Source of the DNA: Spirosoma foliorum
GTDB lineage: Bacteria; Bacteroidota; Bacteroidia; Cytophagales; Spirosomataceae
Reading direction: 5' to 3'
Assembly (NCBI RefSeq): GCF_014117325.1
Contig: NZ_CP059732.1
Coordinates: forward strand, 7,629,001 to 7,693,000
Length of the DNA: 64,000 bases
Shown here piece after piece: positions 42,901-51,703 of this stretch (its first letter is position 1; each line of letters begins with the position of its first letter). The notes below the pieces were generated by a model that made no database searches, was not told the DNA's origin, and saw only the letters and a program-made list of their open reading frames with translations. The translations under genes were made by a program, and so were the position numbers.

Positions 42901-43797
42901 TTAGAACTGTTTCAGTATTCGTTCCACGGCACTAACATAACCAGAGCCAAAGAGATTCAAATGAACGAGTAGTGGGTAGAGATTGTAGATGGATACGCGT
43001 TCGTTGAAACCGCTTTGTAGGGGGAATGCTTCATCGTAAGCATCGTAAAAGCGCTCATCAAATCCAGCGAATAATTTGGTAAAAGCGAGTTCTGCTTCTC
43101 TGAATCCGTAATAAACAGCAGGATCAATGAGAGCAGGAGACCCTTCTTCGTTTATCAATACATTGCCAGACCATAAATCACCGTGAAGCAGTGCTGGCCG
43201 TTCGTCAGGAATAAGATCGGGTAAGCGCTCTCGTAAACGAAACAAGGCATCGTAGGCTTGCTTAGACAATAAACCTTTATAGAACGCTAAGCCTGCCTGA
43301 GGCAACAGTCGGTGGTCGAAAAAGAAATCGAAGCCATTATCCGTAAGCTTGTTGTTCTGATGCAGTGATCCAATATAGTTGTCAAAATGTAAACCAAACT
43401 GGGGCTGTGTATGAGAATGTAAGATGGTTAGCTTCTGACCAAGTGTTTCCCAATACGTTTTGGCCGGTTTTCCGAAATCAATGTATTCCAGAATTAAATA
43501 ACATTTTCCCTGATAATGGCCATGCCCAATCACTTGCGGAATTTGAAAAGCGCCAGTCGGGCGGAGTAGATCGAGCCCCCAGGCTTCGGATTCAAACATG
43601 CTGGGGCTTCCCACTGCAGAATTGTCGACATGATTCCATTTAATGAAAAATACCCCTGCCGACGAAAATACCTGAGCCGCCGTATTGATATCTCCCCCCG
43701 ATAGAAACTGGGCTTCAATGACATCAACGGATTGACCTAATACTGAAAACAGAATGTTTTCAAAGAAGGAAAATTGCTCGTCGCCCCAGAAATCCAT
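42901..43797 (-). CDS. Fructosamine kinase-family protein
   Basis: The 298-residue protein has the aminoglycoside-phosphotransferase/fructosamine-kinase fold. Motifs are LLHGDLWSGNVLINEEG (HGDLWxGN, catalytic Asp about residue 205), ALIDPAVYYGFREAELAFTK (second metal-binding Asp) and GSGYVSAVERIL at the end. Such kinases phosphorylate ketoamine adducts on proteins, but bacterial members may use ribulosamine or erythrulosamine products; the substrate is not determined. It is followed after 120 nt by the helicase gene, separated by a long hairpin. Confidence 0.88.
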   Translation of the reverse strand: MDFWGDEQFSFFENILFSVLGQSVDVIEAQFLSGGDINTAAQVFSSAGVFFIKWNHVDNSAVGSPSMFESEAWGLDLLRPTGAFQIPQVIGHGHYQGKCYLILEYIDFGKPAKTYWETLGQKLTILHSHTQPQFGLHFDNYIGSLHQNNKLTDNGFDFFFDHRLLPQAGLAFYKGLLSKQAYDALFRLRERLPDLIPDERPALLHGDLWSGNVLINEEGSPALIDPAVYYGFREAELAFTKLFAGFDERFYDAYDEAFPLQSGFNERVSIYNLYPLLVHLNLFGSGYVSAVERILKQF

Positions 43798-43921
43798 GTG
43801 TTATTTAGTGTGTGGTTTAGGCGGTTCCTCGTCAGGATTTTCGGTAGTTTGCTGAGCCAAATTGGCCAACTACTCGATTGAGATAATCTGTAAACGATAA
43901 ATCAGGAACCGTTAATTTAAA

Positions 43922-45118
43922 ATGAACTCACAAATTCAACAGTTATATCATATTGCTCAGAAACCCAAGCGTCGAATTATTGGTCTGATGTCGGGTACCT
44001 CACTCGATGGCCTTGATGTTGCTCTGTGTCGTATTTCTGACTCTGGTCCCGATACTTTTGTCACACTTGAGCGATTTTCTACGGTGCCGTATGGTGATGA
44101 GTTAAAGGCCGACATTCGTACCATCTTTGCCAAAACAGAAATTGAATTTGAACAGCTGTGTTTGCTGAATCCATACATCGGACGGCTACACGGACAAATG
44201 ATACTTAACTGTCTACGTAGCTGGAGCATCGAGCCTCAGGAGGTCGATATTGTTGCCAGTCATGGCCAGACAGTATATCATGCACCAAAAAGCCAGCACC
44301 GACGGGATAAGTTCCCAAATGCGACCCTTCAGATTGGCGACGGCGATCACGTAGCGGCAGTAACGGGTATTATTACCCTCAGTGATTTTCGGCAGAAACA
44401 TGTGGCACACGGTGGCGAGGGGGCTCCTTTAGCGGTTTATGGGGATTATTTTATGTTTTCTAAAAAAGGCGAAAACCGTCTTTTGCTCAATATGGGCGGT
44501 ATTGCCAATTTCACCTATTTACCCGCCGACGAAGACGCTAACCGTGTTTTCACAACTGATACAGGGCCTGGGAACACGATTTTAGACGCTTATGCCCGGA
44601 AATTACTGAACAAGCCGTATGACGAAGATGGGAAACTCGCTGCTCAGGGGCAGATAAACGCTGAATTACTAAGCGCTTTAAAAACAAACCCTTTTTTCGA
44701 GGCTCCATTTCCAAAAACAACAGGGCCTGAGGTTTTCAATACGGCTTACGTAGAAGAGGCACAAAGCCGTAGCCAAACCACCGATTTATCGGGCGCCGAT
44801 TTAATGGCTACGCTGGTTCAATTTAGTGCCGACACCATTGTCGATGCTATTAAACGCGTGATGCAGGAAGGAGAAATCTATCAGGTTTATATGAGTGGGG
44901 GAGGGATGCATAACCCCGTGCTGACCGAGGCTCTCCAAAAAATGCTGCCTAATTGTGTATTTGGGCGTACAGACGATCTGGGCATCAGTGGCGATGCGAA
45001 AGAAGCTGTTTTATTTGCAGTTTTAGCTAATGAGAGTCTGGCAGGAGGAAAGACCTCATTTGGCGATAGACAAGGCGTTCCCAATGTAACAATGGGGAAA
45101 GTCAGTTTTCCTATGTAG
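43922..45118 (+). CDS. anmK: Anhydro-N-acetylmuramic acid kinase
   Basis: The 398-residue sugar kinase phosphorylates and opens 1,6-anhydro-MurNAc for cell-wall recycling. The signature GLMSGTSLDGLDVALC (about 21-36) and IVASHGQTVYHAPK, LLLNMGGIANFTYL, and TDTGPGNTILDAYARKLL, with YMSGGGMHNP near the end, match the AnmK family. It is an isolated gene facing the mog gene. Its TAG stop lies inside the left arm of an inverted repeat. The following MurNAc-6-phosphate etherase (murQ) is not in this window. Confidence 0.94.
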   Translation: MNSQIQQLYHIAQKPKRRIIGLMSGTSLDGLDVALCRISDSGPDTFVTLERFSTVPYGDELKADIRTIFAKTEIEFEQLCLLNPYIGRLHGQMILNCLRSWSIEPQEVDIVASHGQTVYHAPKSQHRRDKFPNATLQIGDGDHVAAVTGIITLSDFRQKHVAHGGEGAPLAVYGDYFMFSKKGENRLLLNMGGIANFTYLPADEDANRVFTTDTGPGNTILDAYARKLLNKPYDEDGKLAAQGQINAELLSALKTNPFFEAPFPKTTGPEVFNTAYVEEAQSRSQTTDLSGADLMATLVQFSADTIVDAIKRVMQEGEIYQVYMSGGGMHNPVLTEALQKMLPNCVFGRTDDLGISGDAKEAVLFAVLANESLAGGKTSFGDRQGVPNVTMGKVSFPM

Positions 45119-45181
45119 CCTGGATGTCCACGTCCGGGTGAAATCAAACTTATTTATACCCTTACGTGGACGTCCAGGCTA
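45116..45181. repeat. 18-bp inverted repeat, REP-like element containing the anmK stop
   Basis: Arms 45116-45133 and 45164-45181 pair with one mismatch across a 30-nt loop. The border GTAGCCTGGATGTCC resembles those of the elements at 49635 and 50983, and the right arm contains the palindrome TGGACGTCCA. The anmK stop codon lies in the left arm. Confidence 0.65.
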
Positions 45182-45187
45182 TATGAC

Positions 45188-45712
45188 TCAACTTTTTGGC
45201 CTGAAAACCTTCATTTTTTCGACATCTGTGGTTAAAAAAGGACCACCAATGAGATCGATACAATAAGGAATAGCTGGGAAGACGACTGACAGGCATTGAC
45301 CGATAGCCGTAGGTTTGCCCGGTAAATTCAAGATTAATGTCTGATTTCGAATACCGGCTGTTTGGCGTGATAGGATAGCCGTAGGGACATACTTCAAACT
45401 TTCCTGCCGCATGAGTTCTCCAAAACCAGGCATCATTTTCTGACAAACGGCTTTGGTAGCTTCAGGGGTCACGTCGCGTAGTGCCGGGCCAGTACCTCCC
45501 GTTGTTACAACTAAACAGCAGCCTTCTGCATCGGCCAGCTCAATCATCGTAGCTTCCAGTTGATCCTGTTCATCAGGAATAACCCGATAAACAGGTTCCC
45601 AGGAACAGGTGAGCCATTCGGTCAGCAGACTAACAACAGCCTTTCCTGGAATGTCTTCATAAACGCCTGCACTCGCCCGATCCGAAACGTTGATAATACC
45701 AATTTTAATCAT
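45188..45712 (-). CDS. Molybdenum cofactor protein of the MoaB/Mog family
   Basis: The 174-residue protein has the MoaB/Mog fold: IGIINVSDRASAGVYEDIPG at the start, then VIPDEQDQLEATMIELAD, VVTTGGTGPALRDVTPEAT (substrate-binding TTGGTG) and LPGKPTAIGQCLSVVFPAIP near the end. Mog adenylates molybdopterin before molybdate insertion. It may support molybdoenzymes elsewhere, since none is seen in this window (ActB lacks the cofactor). It starts next to an inverted repeat whose left arm overlaps the ATG. Confidence 0.87.
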   Translation of the reverse strand: MIKIGIINVSDRASAGVYEDIPGKAVVSLLTEWLTCSWEPVYRVIPDEQDQLEATMIELADAEGCCLVVTTGGTGPALRDVTPEATKAVCQKMMPGFGELMRQESLKYVPTAILSRQTAGIRNQTLILNLPGKPTAIGQCLSVVFPAIPYCIDLIGGPFLTTDVEKMKVFRPKS

Positions 45713-45770
45713 GTATGATATAGGATGTATGATGTAGTTATTGAACAGGCATACGTCCTATATCATACAT
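45711..45770. repeat. 19-bp inverted repeat with quasi-tandem words
   Basis: Arms 45711-45729 and 45752-45770 pair with one mismatch across 22 nt and are built of the words ATGTATGAT and ATATAGGAT, repeated imperfectly beyond the arms. It lies between the glycogen synthase-like and mog genes, overlapping the mog start codon. Confidence 0.65.
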
Positions 45771-45781
45771 CATACATCAGC

Positions 45782-47662
45782 TTAAGGTTTCTTCCGCTTC
45801 AGGGCTAAATCATGTGCTGTATCGTAATAGGAGCGAAGGCTGCTCCAGTCAAATACATCGGCAATGCTTTCAACCCGGTTGCGTTGTTTGATCCGGTCGC
45901 GCTGAGCCATTCGAACAAATCGGTAAAGGACATCGGCGAGTTGGTCGGCAGCTTCGTTGAACGATTGCGTTCGACGATTGATCACGTAAATGCCTCGGTT
46001 TTCGTAATCACGCATGATTTGCATGATGAAATCACCAAAACCCGATTGATCGCTTGTAACGGTTGGAATTCCCCGAACGACGCACTCCAGGGGTGTATAG
46101 CCCCAAGGCTCGTAATAGCTGGGGAATACGCCGAGATGACAACCACGGACAAACTGGCTATAATCTAAGCCAAACAATGGATTCGTAGAGGCAATGAAAT
46201 CGGGGTGATAAACGATTTTGACCCGATCGTATTCGTTGTTGACTAAGTTCGCTTGTTGGATAAACCGAGTCATATCATCCTCCTGTACCAGATTGTGTGT
46301 CACAAAAGGAGGAAGGTGTTTCGTTTTCCAGCTCTGAACAGTACGGCGCAACCGAAGTCGCCAGTATTCATCGACAAAATTGTTCAAATCGGGCAACGAC
46401 GTACTCTGTGTATTAGAAGCTGCTGCCTGAAACAGACGTTCCCCGACTTGTTTTTCGATGCTTTCGCAAGTTTCCTGAATTTCGTCCAGTAACGCACGTG
46501 AGTGAAGAACATCAGGATTGATGGATGTGTAAGGTTGTTTCGTTACCATAAACATCACAACCGTTGTATCCATGTTGGCCTCGCGCATCCGATAATTCAG
46601 TCGGGCAAGGGCTTCGAGCGTTAGATCATACCCCTTGTTGGTAAACTCGAACCGACCTGAAGTAAAGAAATACAGTGTTTTTTCCAGGTCAAATGAATAG
46701 CTCTGGAAAAAATGACCCATGATAAATTCATGGATCTTTTGCTTATACCGAACGTGCAGATTCTGGAACTCGTGAACCGCTGCAAATCGGGTGACATTCA
46801 ATCCATTAGGTAATACCAGGTCTGGATTACGGCCCAGGAAAACCTCACATTCGCGGGCGGTCACATCGCTAACCGTAGTGAAAACGTGTGATTGCAGAGC
46901 CGCCAGCCGCTCGATAGTGGCTTGTGTTTCAATGCCGTAGTGCTGAGCTTCCCGTTTCCAGTCGAAAAAGGGAAGTTTGCCATAAAAACCCGGCTCGTTT
47001 TGGGCCAGATAGCGGCCAAGCATTGTAGCGTGGGTTGTGAAAACGGTGGCTACTTTAACATTATCACGGCGCAGATCGGGCAAACCGGTACTGGCCATCC
47101 ATTCGTGGAAATGAGCGACAAAATCAACACGTCGGGCGTGATCTTCAGCCAGCAACGTGATGAAAATTCTGACCATCTCACCAAATATGATTGTCTGATT
47201 AACCAGATCTTCAATGTTGAGGGTGGATAGTTGATGGTTTAGCCAGAGCTGCGTTTTGATTTGATTAAGCTGGTCAATATTGATGCTATTCAGGTCGAAC
47301 AATACAACCCGAGGGCGCCCTGTAACCAACCAATAACCATATTCAACATTATACCCTAATTGCCGCATTTTACGAACCGTTTGGCCAATTTCGGTCTCGT
47401 CGGGTTCAGTGATGGGCTCAAATTCGGCGGCAGATCGTTGGGGGAAATATGGCCCCAGGGCCACATAGTTATCATCCCACTTTTCGACCATCGCTGGCAC
47501 TTTCGACCGAATAACCGTATAAATTCCACCTACCTGATTACACACCTCCCAGGCGATTTCGAGTAGGAGCTTCCGCTTCGATGTTGAAAATACCGATTCC
47601 AATGTAGTTCGTGATTTTAAATAGTTGTTTAGTCGCGTAATCAGCCGCTTTTTAGACGGCAA
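45782..47662 (-). CDS. Glycogen synthase-like glycosyltransferase (GT3 type)
   Basis: The 626-residue protein begins with LLLEIAWEVCNQVGGIYTVI (about residues 28-47), the start signature of the GT3 eukaryote-type glycogen synthases, unlike the short KVGGL motif of bacterial GT5 GlgA. Other family blocks are HFHEWMASTGLPDLRRDN, FTTHATMLGRYLA, SGRFEFTNKGYDLTLEALAR and, near the end, FPSYYEPWGYTPLECVVRGI with VTSDQSGFGDFI. It would add glucose from UDP-glucose to glycogen. The length fits the bacterial GT3 members. It lies in a single-gene unit before mog. Confidence 0.9.
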   Translation of the reverse strand: MPSKKRLITRLNNYLKSRTTLESVFSTSKRKLLLEIAWEVCNQVGGIYTVIRSKVPAMVEKWDDNYVALGPYFPQRSAAEFEPITEPDETEIGQTVRKMRQLGYNVEYGYWLVTGRPRVVLFDLNSINIDQLNQIKTQLWLNHQLSTLNIEDLVNQTIIFGEMVRIFITLLAEDHARRVDFVAHFHEWMASTGLPDLRRDNVKVATVFTTHATMLGRYLAQNEPGFYGKLPFFDWKREAQHYGIETQATIERLAALQSHVFTTVSDVTARECEVFLGRNPDLVLPNGLNVTRFAAVHEFQNLHVRYKQKIHEFIMGHFFQSYSFDLEKTLYFFTSGRFEFTNKGYDLTLEALARLNYRMREANMDTTVVMFMVTKQPYTSINPDVLHSRALLDEIQETCESIEKQVGERLFQAAASNTQSTSLPDLNNFVDEYWRLRLRRTVQSWKTKHLPPFVTHNLVQEDDMTRFIQQANLVNNEYDRVKIVYHPDFIASTNPLFGLDYSQFVRGCHLGVFPSYYEPWGYTPLECVVRGIPTVTSDQSGFGDFIMQIMRDYENRGIYVINRRTQSFNEAADQLADVLYRFVRMAQRDRIKQRNRVESIADVFDWSSLRSYYDTAHDLALKRKKP

Positions 47663-47695
47663 TTAAGTACTATAAACAATAAAAGAAAAACTTGT

Positions 47696-48703
47696 TTATT
47701 TCAAATACGACTTTGCGTCGGTCACTTCCATCTTATTTTGTTGTGATAATGTGTAATTGAAACCGGGCTGAATACTATAAGCGCCATATTCACCCTTTTT
47801 GTTTAAAGCTAGAAAGCCAACCTGTATATCTTTATAATCTTGCTTTTTGATAATTCGCATAGCGGCTTCTTCGCAAGCCTGCTGCGGTGTATGGCCCTGA
47901 CGCATTAATTCGACAACCAGAAAAGCGCCACAGGTGCGCATAACGAGTTCGCCCAAGCCCGTAGCGCAAGCGCCACCAATCTCATTATCAACAAACAAAC
48001 CAGCGCCAATAATCGGTGAGTCGCCAACGCGCCCGCGCATTTTGTAGGCAAGTCCGCTGGTAGTACAGGCCCCCGAAATGTCGCCCTTGCTATCCATGGC
48101 GAGCATTCCAATCGTATCATGTCGTTCGATGTTGGCAATGGGTTTGTATTTGGCTGTTTTTAGCCACTCACGCCATTCTTTTTCTGCTTTTGGGGTAAGC
48201 AGATTCTGCTTCTTGAAACCTTGCGATAAGGCAAATGTTAGGGCACCTTCGCCACTGAGCATAACGTGGGGTGTTTTTTCCATAACAGCCCGAGCAACCG
48301 AAATAGGGTGCATAATGTGCTCCAGAAAGGTTACAGAGCCCGCATTGCCTTTCTCGTCCATGATGCAGGCATCGAGTGTTACATGACCATCTCGGTCAGG
48401 ACGCCCTCCGTACCCCACGCTCATATCTGCTGGATCAGCTTCTGGAATACGGACTCCGGCTTCAACGGCATCCAAGGCCCGGCCATGGCGATCCAGTACG
48501 GCCTGAGCGGCCGCATTCGCTTTGGGCTGTTTCCAGGTTGAAATAACAACGGGGCCACTGAGTAAAGGCCTTAGGTTTTCAGAAGTAGCTGTTTGGTTGT
48601 CTAGCGTATCAGAAGTAGTAACTGTTTTGGCTGCGCCAAATGACAGTGAAGGAAGTAGCCCGGCCAGCGAGCTGAGCGTTAAAAAACGGCGTCTATTTAC
48701 CAT
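47696..48703 (-). CDS. N4-(beta-N-acetylglucosaminyl)-L-asparaginase-family protein
   Basis: The 335-residue Ntn hydrolase cleaves asparagine-linked GlcNAc or isoaspartyl bonds after autoproteolysis. The N-terminus MVNRRRFLTLSSLAGLL is a Tat signal, so it is exported folded. The cleavage Thr lies in ERHDTIGMLAMDSKGDIS (Thr-Ile-Gly, about residue 190), and GGACATGLGELVMRTCGAFL is also typical. ATG 48703 is preferred, as an upstream frame adds 26 residues unlike the family. It is divergent from the purU gene, 80 nt away. Glycan degradation is a plausible role. Confidence 0.88.
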   Translation of the reverse strand: MVNRRRFLTLSSLAGLLPSLSFGAAKTVTTSDTLDNQTATSENLRPLLSGPVVISTWKQPKANAAAQAVLDRHGRALDAVEAGVRIPEADPADMSVGYGGRPDRDGHVTLDACIMDEKGNAGSVTFLEHIMHPISVARAVMEKTPHVMLSGEGALTFALSQGFKKQNLLTPKAEKEWREWLKTAKYKPIANIERHDTIGMLAMDSKGDISGACTTSGLAYKMRGRVGDSPIIGAGLFVDNEIGGACATGLGELVMRTCGAFLVVELMRQGHTPQQACEEAAMRIIKKQDYKDIQVGFLALNKKGEYGAYSIQPGFNYTLSQQNKMEVTDAKSYLK

Positions 48704-48783
48704 AAGTAGGCAGGTTATGACCCAAAATAAAGGAATAAACGGCTGGCATTTGCTACTTTTAGCCAATTTATTCAAAACCACGC

Positions 48784-49638
48784 ATGGCGGTTACAGACAA
48801 ACATATATTGCTCATGGATGGCCCCGATAGTAAGGGCCTTATTTATCACGTAACAGGTGTACTATTCAGGCATAATCTGAACATTATCCACAATGATGAA
48901 TACGTGAGTCCGTCAGGGCGTTTTTTCATGCGTACAGAGTTTGAAGGTACCTTTGATAATGCCGCTCTACTGCACGAATTGCAGACTACGTTGCCTGATT
49001 CTACCAGTCAATCTGAGATTACATTTCGCCTGAACCCAAAGCGCAAAAAGAATATTGTGGTGATGGTTACCAAAGAGCATCACTGTTTAGGTGAATTGCT
49101 GATTCGGTACGCGTTTGATGAGTTAGATGCTGATATTCTGGCTGTTGTGAGCAATTACAATCTGTTACAGCCTTTAGTAAGCAAGTTTGGAATTCCATTT
49201 CATTATGTTTCGCATGAGGGCAAAACTCGCGAAGAGCACGAAGAAGCCATTCTGCGAACGATGGCAATTTATGAACCTGAATACGTGGTGTTAGCCAAGT
49301 ACATGCGCGTACTCACGGCTAATTTTGTGAATCATTTCCCAAACCGAATTGTCAATATTCACCATTCATTCTTACCCGCTTTTATCGGCGCGAATCCCTA
49401 CCGACAGGCGTATGAACGAGGGGTGAAAATTATTGGTGCTACGGCTCATTTCGTGAATAACGACTTAGATGAAGGGCCAATAATAGCGCAAAATGTAAAA
49501 GAAGTCGATCATCGGCATACTGCTGCCGACATGGCTACGGAAGGTAAAGACGTAGAAAAAATCGTACTATCGCAGGCCTTGAAACTGGTCTTCAACGATC
49601 GGGTCTTTATTTCGGGTAACCGGGCGATTGTTTTGTAG
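48784..49638 (+). CDS. purU: Formyltetrahydrofolate deformylase
   Basis: The 284-residue protein has an N-terminal ACT domain (LLMDGPDSKGLIYHVTGVLF, about 9-80) and a C-terminal formyltransferase-fold domain (about 90-284; KKNIVVMVTKEHHCLGELL, NIHHSFLPAFIGANPYRQAY, GATAHFVNNDLDEGPIIAQ), with the catalytic Asn-His-Asp set visible. It hydrolyses 10-formyl-THF to THF and formate, balancing one-carbon pools, and the ACT domain allows glycine or methionine control. Its TAG stop lies in the left arm of the REP-like element at 49635-49714. Confidence 0.94.
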   Translation: MAVTDKHILLMDGPDSKGLIYHVTGVLFRHNLNIIHNDEYVSPSGRFFMRTEFEGTFDNAALLHELQTTLPDSTSQSEITFRLNPKRKKNIVVMVTKEHHCLGELLIRYAFDELDADILAVVSNYNLLQPLVSKFGIPFHYVSHEGKTREEHEEAILRTMAIYEPEYVVLAKYMRVLTANFVNHFPNRIVNIHHSFLPAFIGANPYRQAYERGVKIIGATAHFVNNDLDEGPIIAQNVKEVDHRHTAADMATEGKDVEKIVLSQALKLVFNDRVFISGNRAIVL

Positions 49639-49714
49639 CGTGGACATCCTGTCCGCATAGCAGAAAAACTTTTGCGTAGTTATATTGGCTATGCGGACAG
49701 GATGTCCGCGCTAC
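49635..49714. repeat. 27-bp inverted repeat, REP-like element containing the purU stop
   Basis: Arms 49635-49661 and 49688-49714 pair over 27 positions with one mismatch across a 26-nt loop. Each arm contains its own short hairpin (GGACA-TCC-TGTCC). The border GTAGCG and internal CCGC match the element at 50983-51072, suggesting a family. Confidence 0.75.
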
Positions 49715-49720
49715 GAAACG

Positions 49721-50446
49721 TTACATCTGTTCAACAACCGCCCGTATTTTCGCTTCATTGGCTTCTACGTATTCGTATTCATTCGGTAGAGTTGACGCCA
49801 TCGATACTGCCGGTTGGCGGAAAATCATGCCACTATCTTCTTTCTGACCACCGCTCAGATGGAGCGCATGCACCCCGGCTTCTATCAGTTGCTGGGCATT
49901 TTTAGCGTTTACACCAGCTCCAGCCATAATCTCGATTCGTCCGGCGGCTTTTTCGGCTAATTTCTGAAGTACCGATAAACCAAGGTCGACGTTCTGATGC
50001 TGGCCAGAAGTCAGAATTCGAACAGCACCTGTACGGATAACGGCCTCCAGAGCTTCGATTGGATCACGGGTCATATCGAATGCCCGATGGAACGTAACGG
50101 GCAAGGGTTTGGCTAACTCGACCAATTCTCTTGTCTGGGCTTCATTTACGCGACCGTCGGCTTCTAAAATGCCAAGCACTACACCATCAGCTCCTAAGGT
50201 TTTGGCTAGTTGGATGTCAGTTTTCATGACTGCCAATTCAGTCTCGGAGTACAGAAAATCACCTCCCCGTGGTCGAATCATCACATAGAATGGAATGGTG
50301 ATGTGTTGACGTACCTGTTGGATCAGGCCAGCGCTGGGAGTTGTGCCCCCTTCGGCAAAGCCACCACAGAGTTCAATTCGTCCGGCACCGGCTTGTTGGG
50401 CTGTTAAACAGGAATCAAGCGAAAAGGCACATACTTCAGTAATCAT
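49721..50446 (-). CDS. cutC: Copper homeostasis protein CutC
   Basis: The 241-residue protein is a TIM-barrel CutC. It begins EVCAFSLDSCLTAQQAGAGR and contains RIELCGGFAEGGTTPSAGLI, FYVMIRPRGGDFLYSE, LGADGVVLGILEADGRV and LTSGQHQNVDLGLSVLQKLA. CutC has been linked to copper tolerance, though its molecular reaction remains unclear. It is a single gene facing purU. The 244 bases upstream, before DUF2795, hold no other gene. Confidence 0.93.
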   Translation of the reverse strand: MITEVCAFSLDSCLTAQQAGAGRIELCGGFAEGGTTPSAGLIQQVRQHITIPFYVMIRPRGGDFLYSETELAVMKTDIQLAKTLGADGVVLGILEADGRVNEAQTRELVELAKPLPVTFHRAFDMTRDPIEALEAVIRTGAVRILTSGQHQNVDLGLSVLQKLAEKAAGRIEIMAGAGVNAKNAQQLIEAGVHALHLSGGQKEDSGMIFRQPAVSMASTLPNEYEYVEANEAKIRAVVEQM

Positions 50447-50625
50447 AACTGGTAATAGAGGTGGTTCGTAAAATAAATAAGATGGGATGCGAAATAAATA
50501 GAATCACCATTTACTAGTTTGTCTTTTAAATTTATTTACTTCGGCAAAAACAAATGCTGTTGCTGCTCGTTAATCGCCTAAAACCCGGCATAATAGCGAT
50601 TACGAACATTTTTGCTTAAAATAGC

Positions 50626-50653
50626 TTGGATATTACCGATTTTTTTACTTTTG
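50626..50653 (+). promoter_or_regulatory. Promoter of the DUF2795-like gene
   Basis: TTG at 50626-50628 and TACTTTTG at 50646-50653 are separated by 17 nt. The -7 octamer is the same as in the respiratory operon promoter. The box ends 37 nt before ATG 50691. Confidence 0.55.
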
Positions 50654-50690
50654 CACCCTCATTGAAAATAGACATCAAAATACGAACACT

Positions 50691-50912
50691 ATGTACTGGA
50701 CTCTTGAATTAGCATCCTATCTAGAAGATGCCCCCTGGCCTGCCACTAAAGACGAATTGATTGACTATTCAATTCGCTCAGGCGCTCCTCTTGAAGTAGT
50801 AGAAAACTTACAAGAACTCGAAGATGATGGTCAGCCATACGAAAGTATCGAAGAGATTTGGCCAGATTATCCAACCAAAGATGACTTCTTCTTCAACGAA
50901 GACGAATATTGA
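50691..50912 (+). CDS. DUF2795 family small acidic protein
   Basis: The 73-residue protein, rich in Asp and Glu, matches the DUF2795 pattern WTLELASYLEDAPWPATKDE (start) and DYSIRSGAPLEVVENLQELE, then EIWPDYPTKDDFFFNEDEY. The family is common in Bacteroidota and has no established function; the helical core could be protein-binding. It has a consensus promoter, and a strong terminator follows 21 nt after the stop, so it is a monocistronic unit with signs of high expression. Confidence 0.85.
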   Translation: MYWTLELASYLEDAPWPATKDELIDYSIRSGAPLEVVENLQELEDDGQPYESIEEIWPDYPTKDDFFFNEDEY

Positions 50913-50933
50913 GTCGTTCAGGTTTTTTTACAT

Positions 50934-50974
50934 AAAAAAGGCGTAATCCAACACAACTGGATTACGCCTTTTTT
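50934..50974 (+). terminator. Rho-independent terminator
   Basis: AAAAAAGGCGTAATCCA (50934-50950) pairs perfectly with 50958-50974 across a 7-nt loop, ending in six T. It follows the DUF2795 gene. Confidence 0.85.
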
Positions 50975-50982
50975 AGTTGTAA

Positions 50983-51072
50983 GTAGCGCGGGTGGAAACC
51001 CGCGTAGCCCTAGGCTAACTATTGACATAAATATTATTAGCCTACGGCTACGCGGGTTTCCACCCGCGCTAC
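50983..51072. repeat. 27-bp inverted repeat extending to 36 bp, REP-like element
   Basis: Arms 50983-51009 and 51046-51072 are perfect reverse complements over 27 bp; after one mismatch a further 8 positions (TAGGCTAA) match. Each arm contains the hairpin CGCGGGT-GGAA-ACCCGCG. The border GTAGCG and CCGCGTAGC resemble those at 49635-49714. It lies between the DUF2795 terminator and the convergent crtZ. Confidence 0.8.
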
Positions 51073-51076
51073 CAGG

Positions 51077-51541
51077 CTACTCTGCCTTCTTGCTTTTCAC
51101 GGGACGATCGTATTTTTTCGGAGCATACAGGAAGCCAAATGCTTCGGCCCCTTCCTTCGTATGTACTTTGTGGTGAATGTAGTGCGCCCGCATAATGCGT
51201 TGCATGTAACGCCCACTGGTGTCCACTTTCACTTTTACCCGGCGATGAACGATAATATCGTGGAAGACAAAATAAAAGAAGCCGTAGAGGGTAATGCCTG
51301 CGCCAATCCAGGCCAAAAAGCCCCATTCCGGAATTTCTACACCAATCAGAATTAAGCCAATGGCTGTCAGGCTGAACACAACGGCGAATAAGTCGTTGAT
51401 CTCAAAGAAGCCATTGTGATGATTGTGATGATCGCGGTGCCAACTCCACAAAAAACCGTGCATGACATACTTGTGCGTAAACCAGGCAACCCCTTCCATA
51501 AAGCCAAAAGTCCCTAAAACCAGCGCAACGTTTACCAGCAT
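51077..51541 (-). CDS. crtZ: Beta-carotene hydroxylase CrtZ
   Basis: The 154-residue fatty acid hydroxylase-superfamily protein has the diiron His motifs HKYVMHG, HRDHHNHHNG, HDIIVHRRVKV and HYIHHKVHTKEGAEAFGFL, and several membrane helices. It adds 3-hydroxyl groups to beta-carotene rings to give zeaxanthin. No other carotenoid gene is in this window, so the pathway is encoded elsewhere. The presence of crtZ fits a yellow to orange Cytophagales cell. It has a REP-like element just downstream. Confidence 0.93.
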   Translation of the reverse strand: MLVNVALVLGTFGFMEGVAWFTHKYVMHGFLWSWHRDHHNHHNGFFEINDLFAVVFSLTAIGLILIGVEIPEWGFLAWIGAGITLYGFFYFVFHDIIVHRRVKVKVDTSGRYMQRIMRAHYIHHKVHTKEGAEAFGFLYAPKKYDRPVKSKKAE

Positions 51542-51651
51542 TTTTACGTTTTCTATAAAGTAAAGTGTACTTTAGTAACGGTTAAAGACGTCGAAAAGTT
51601 GACGGAGATAAACCGAGTTTTTAACAAAAGATAGAGATACGAGTCTAATAT

Positions 51652-51681
51652 TTGCATGTTTGCAGAAAAGCCGTATCTTTA
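51652..51681 (+). promoter_or_regulatory. Promoter of the AlbA_2-domain gene
   Basis: TTG at 51652-51654 and TATCTTTA at 51674-51681 are separated by 19 nt. Seven of eight -7 positions match TAnnTTTG. It ends 22 nt before ATG 51704. Confidence 0.45.
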
Positions 51682-51703
51682 GCACAAGTCAGTGTTCAAC
51701 CAG

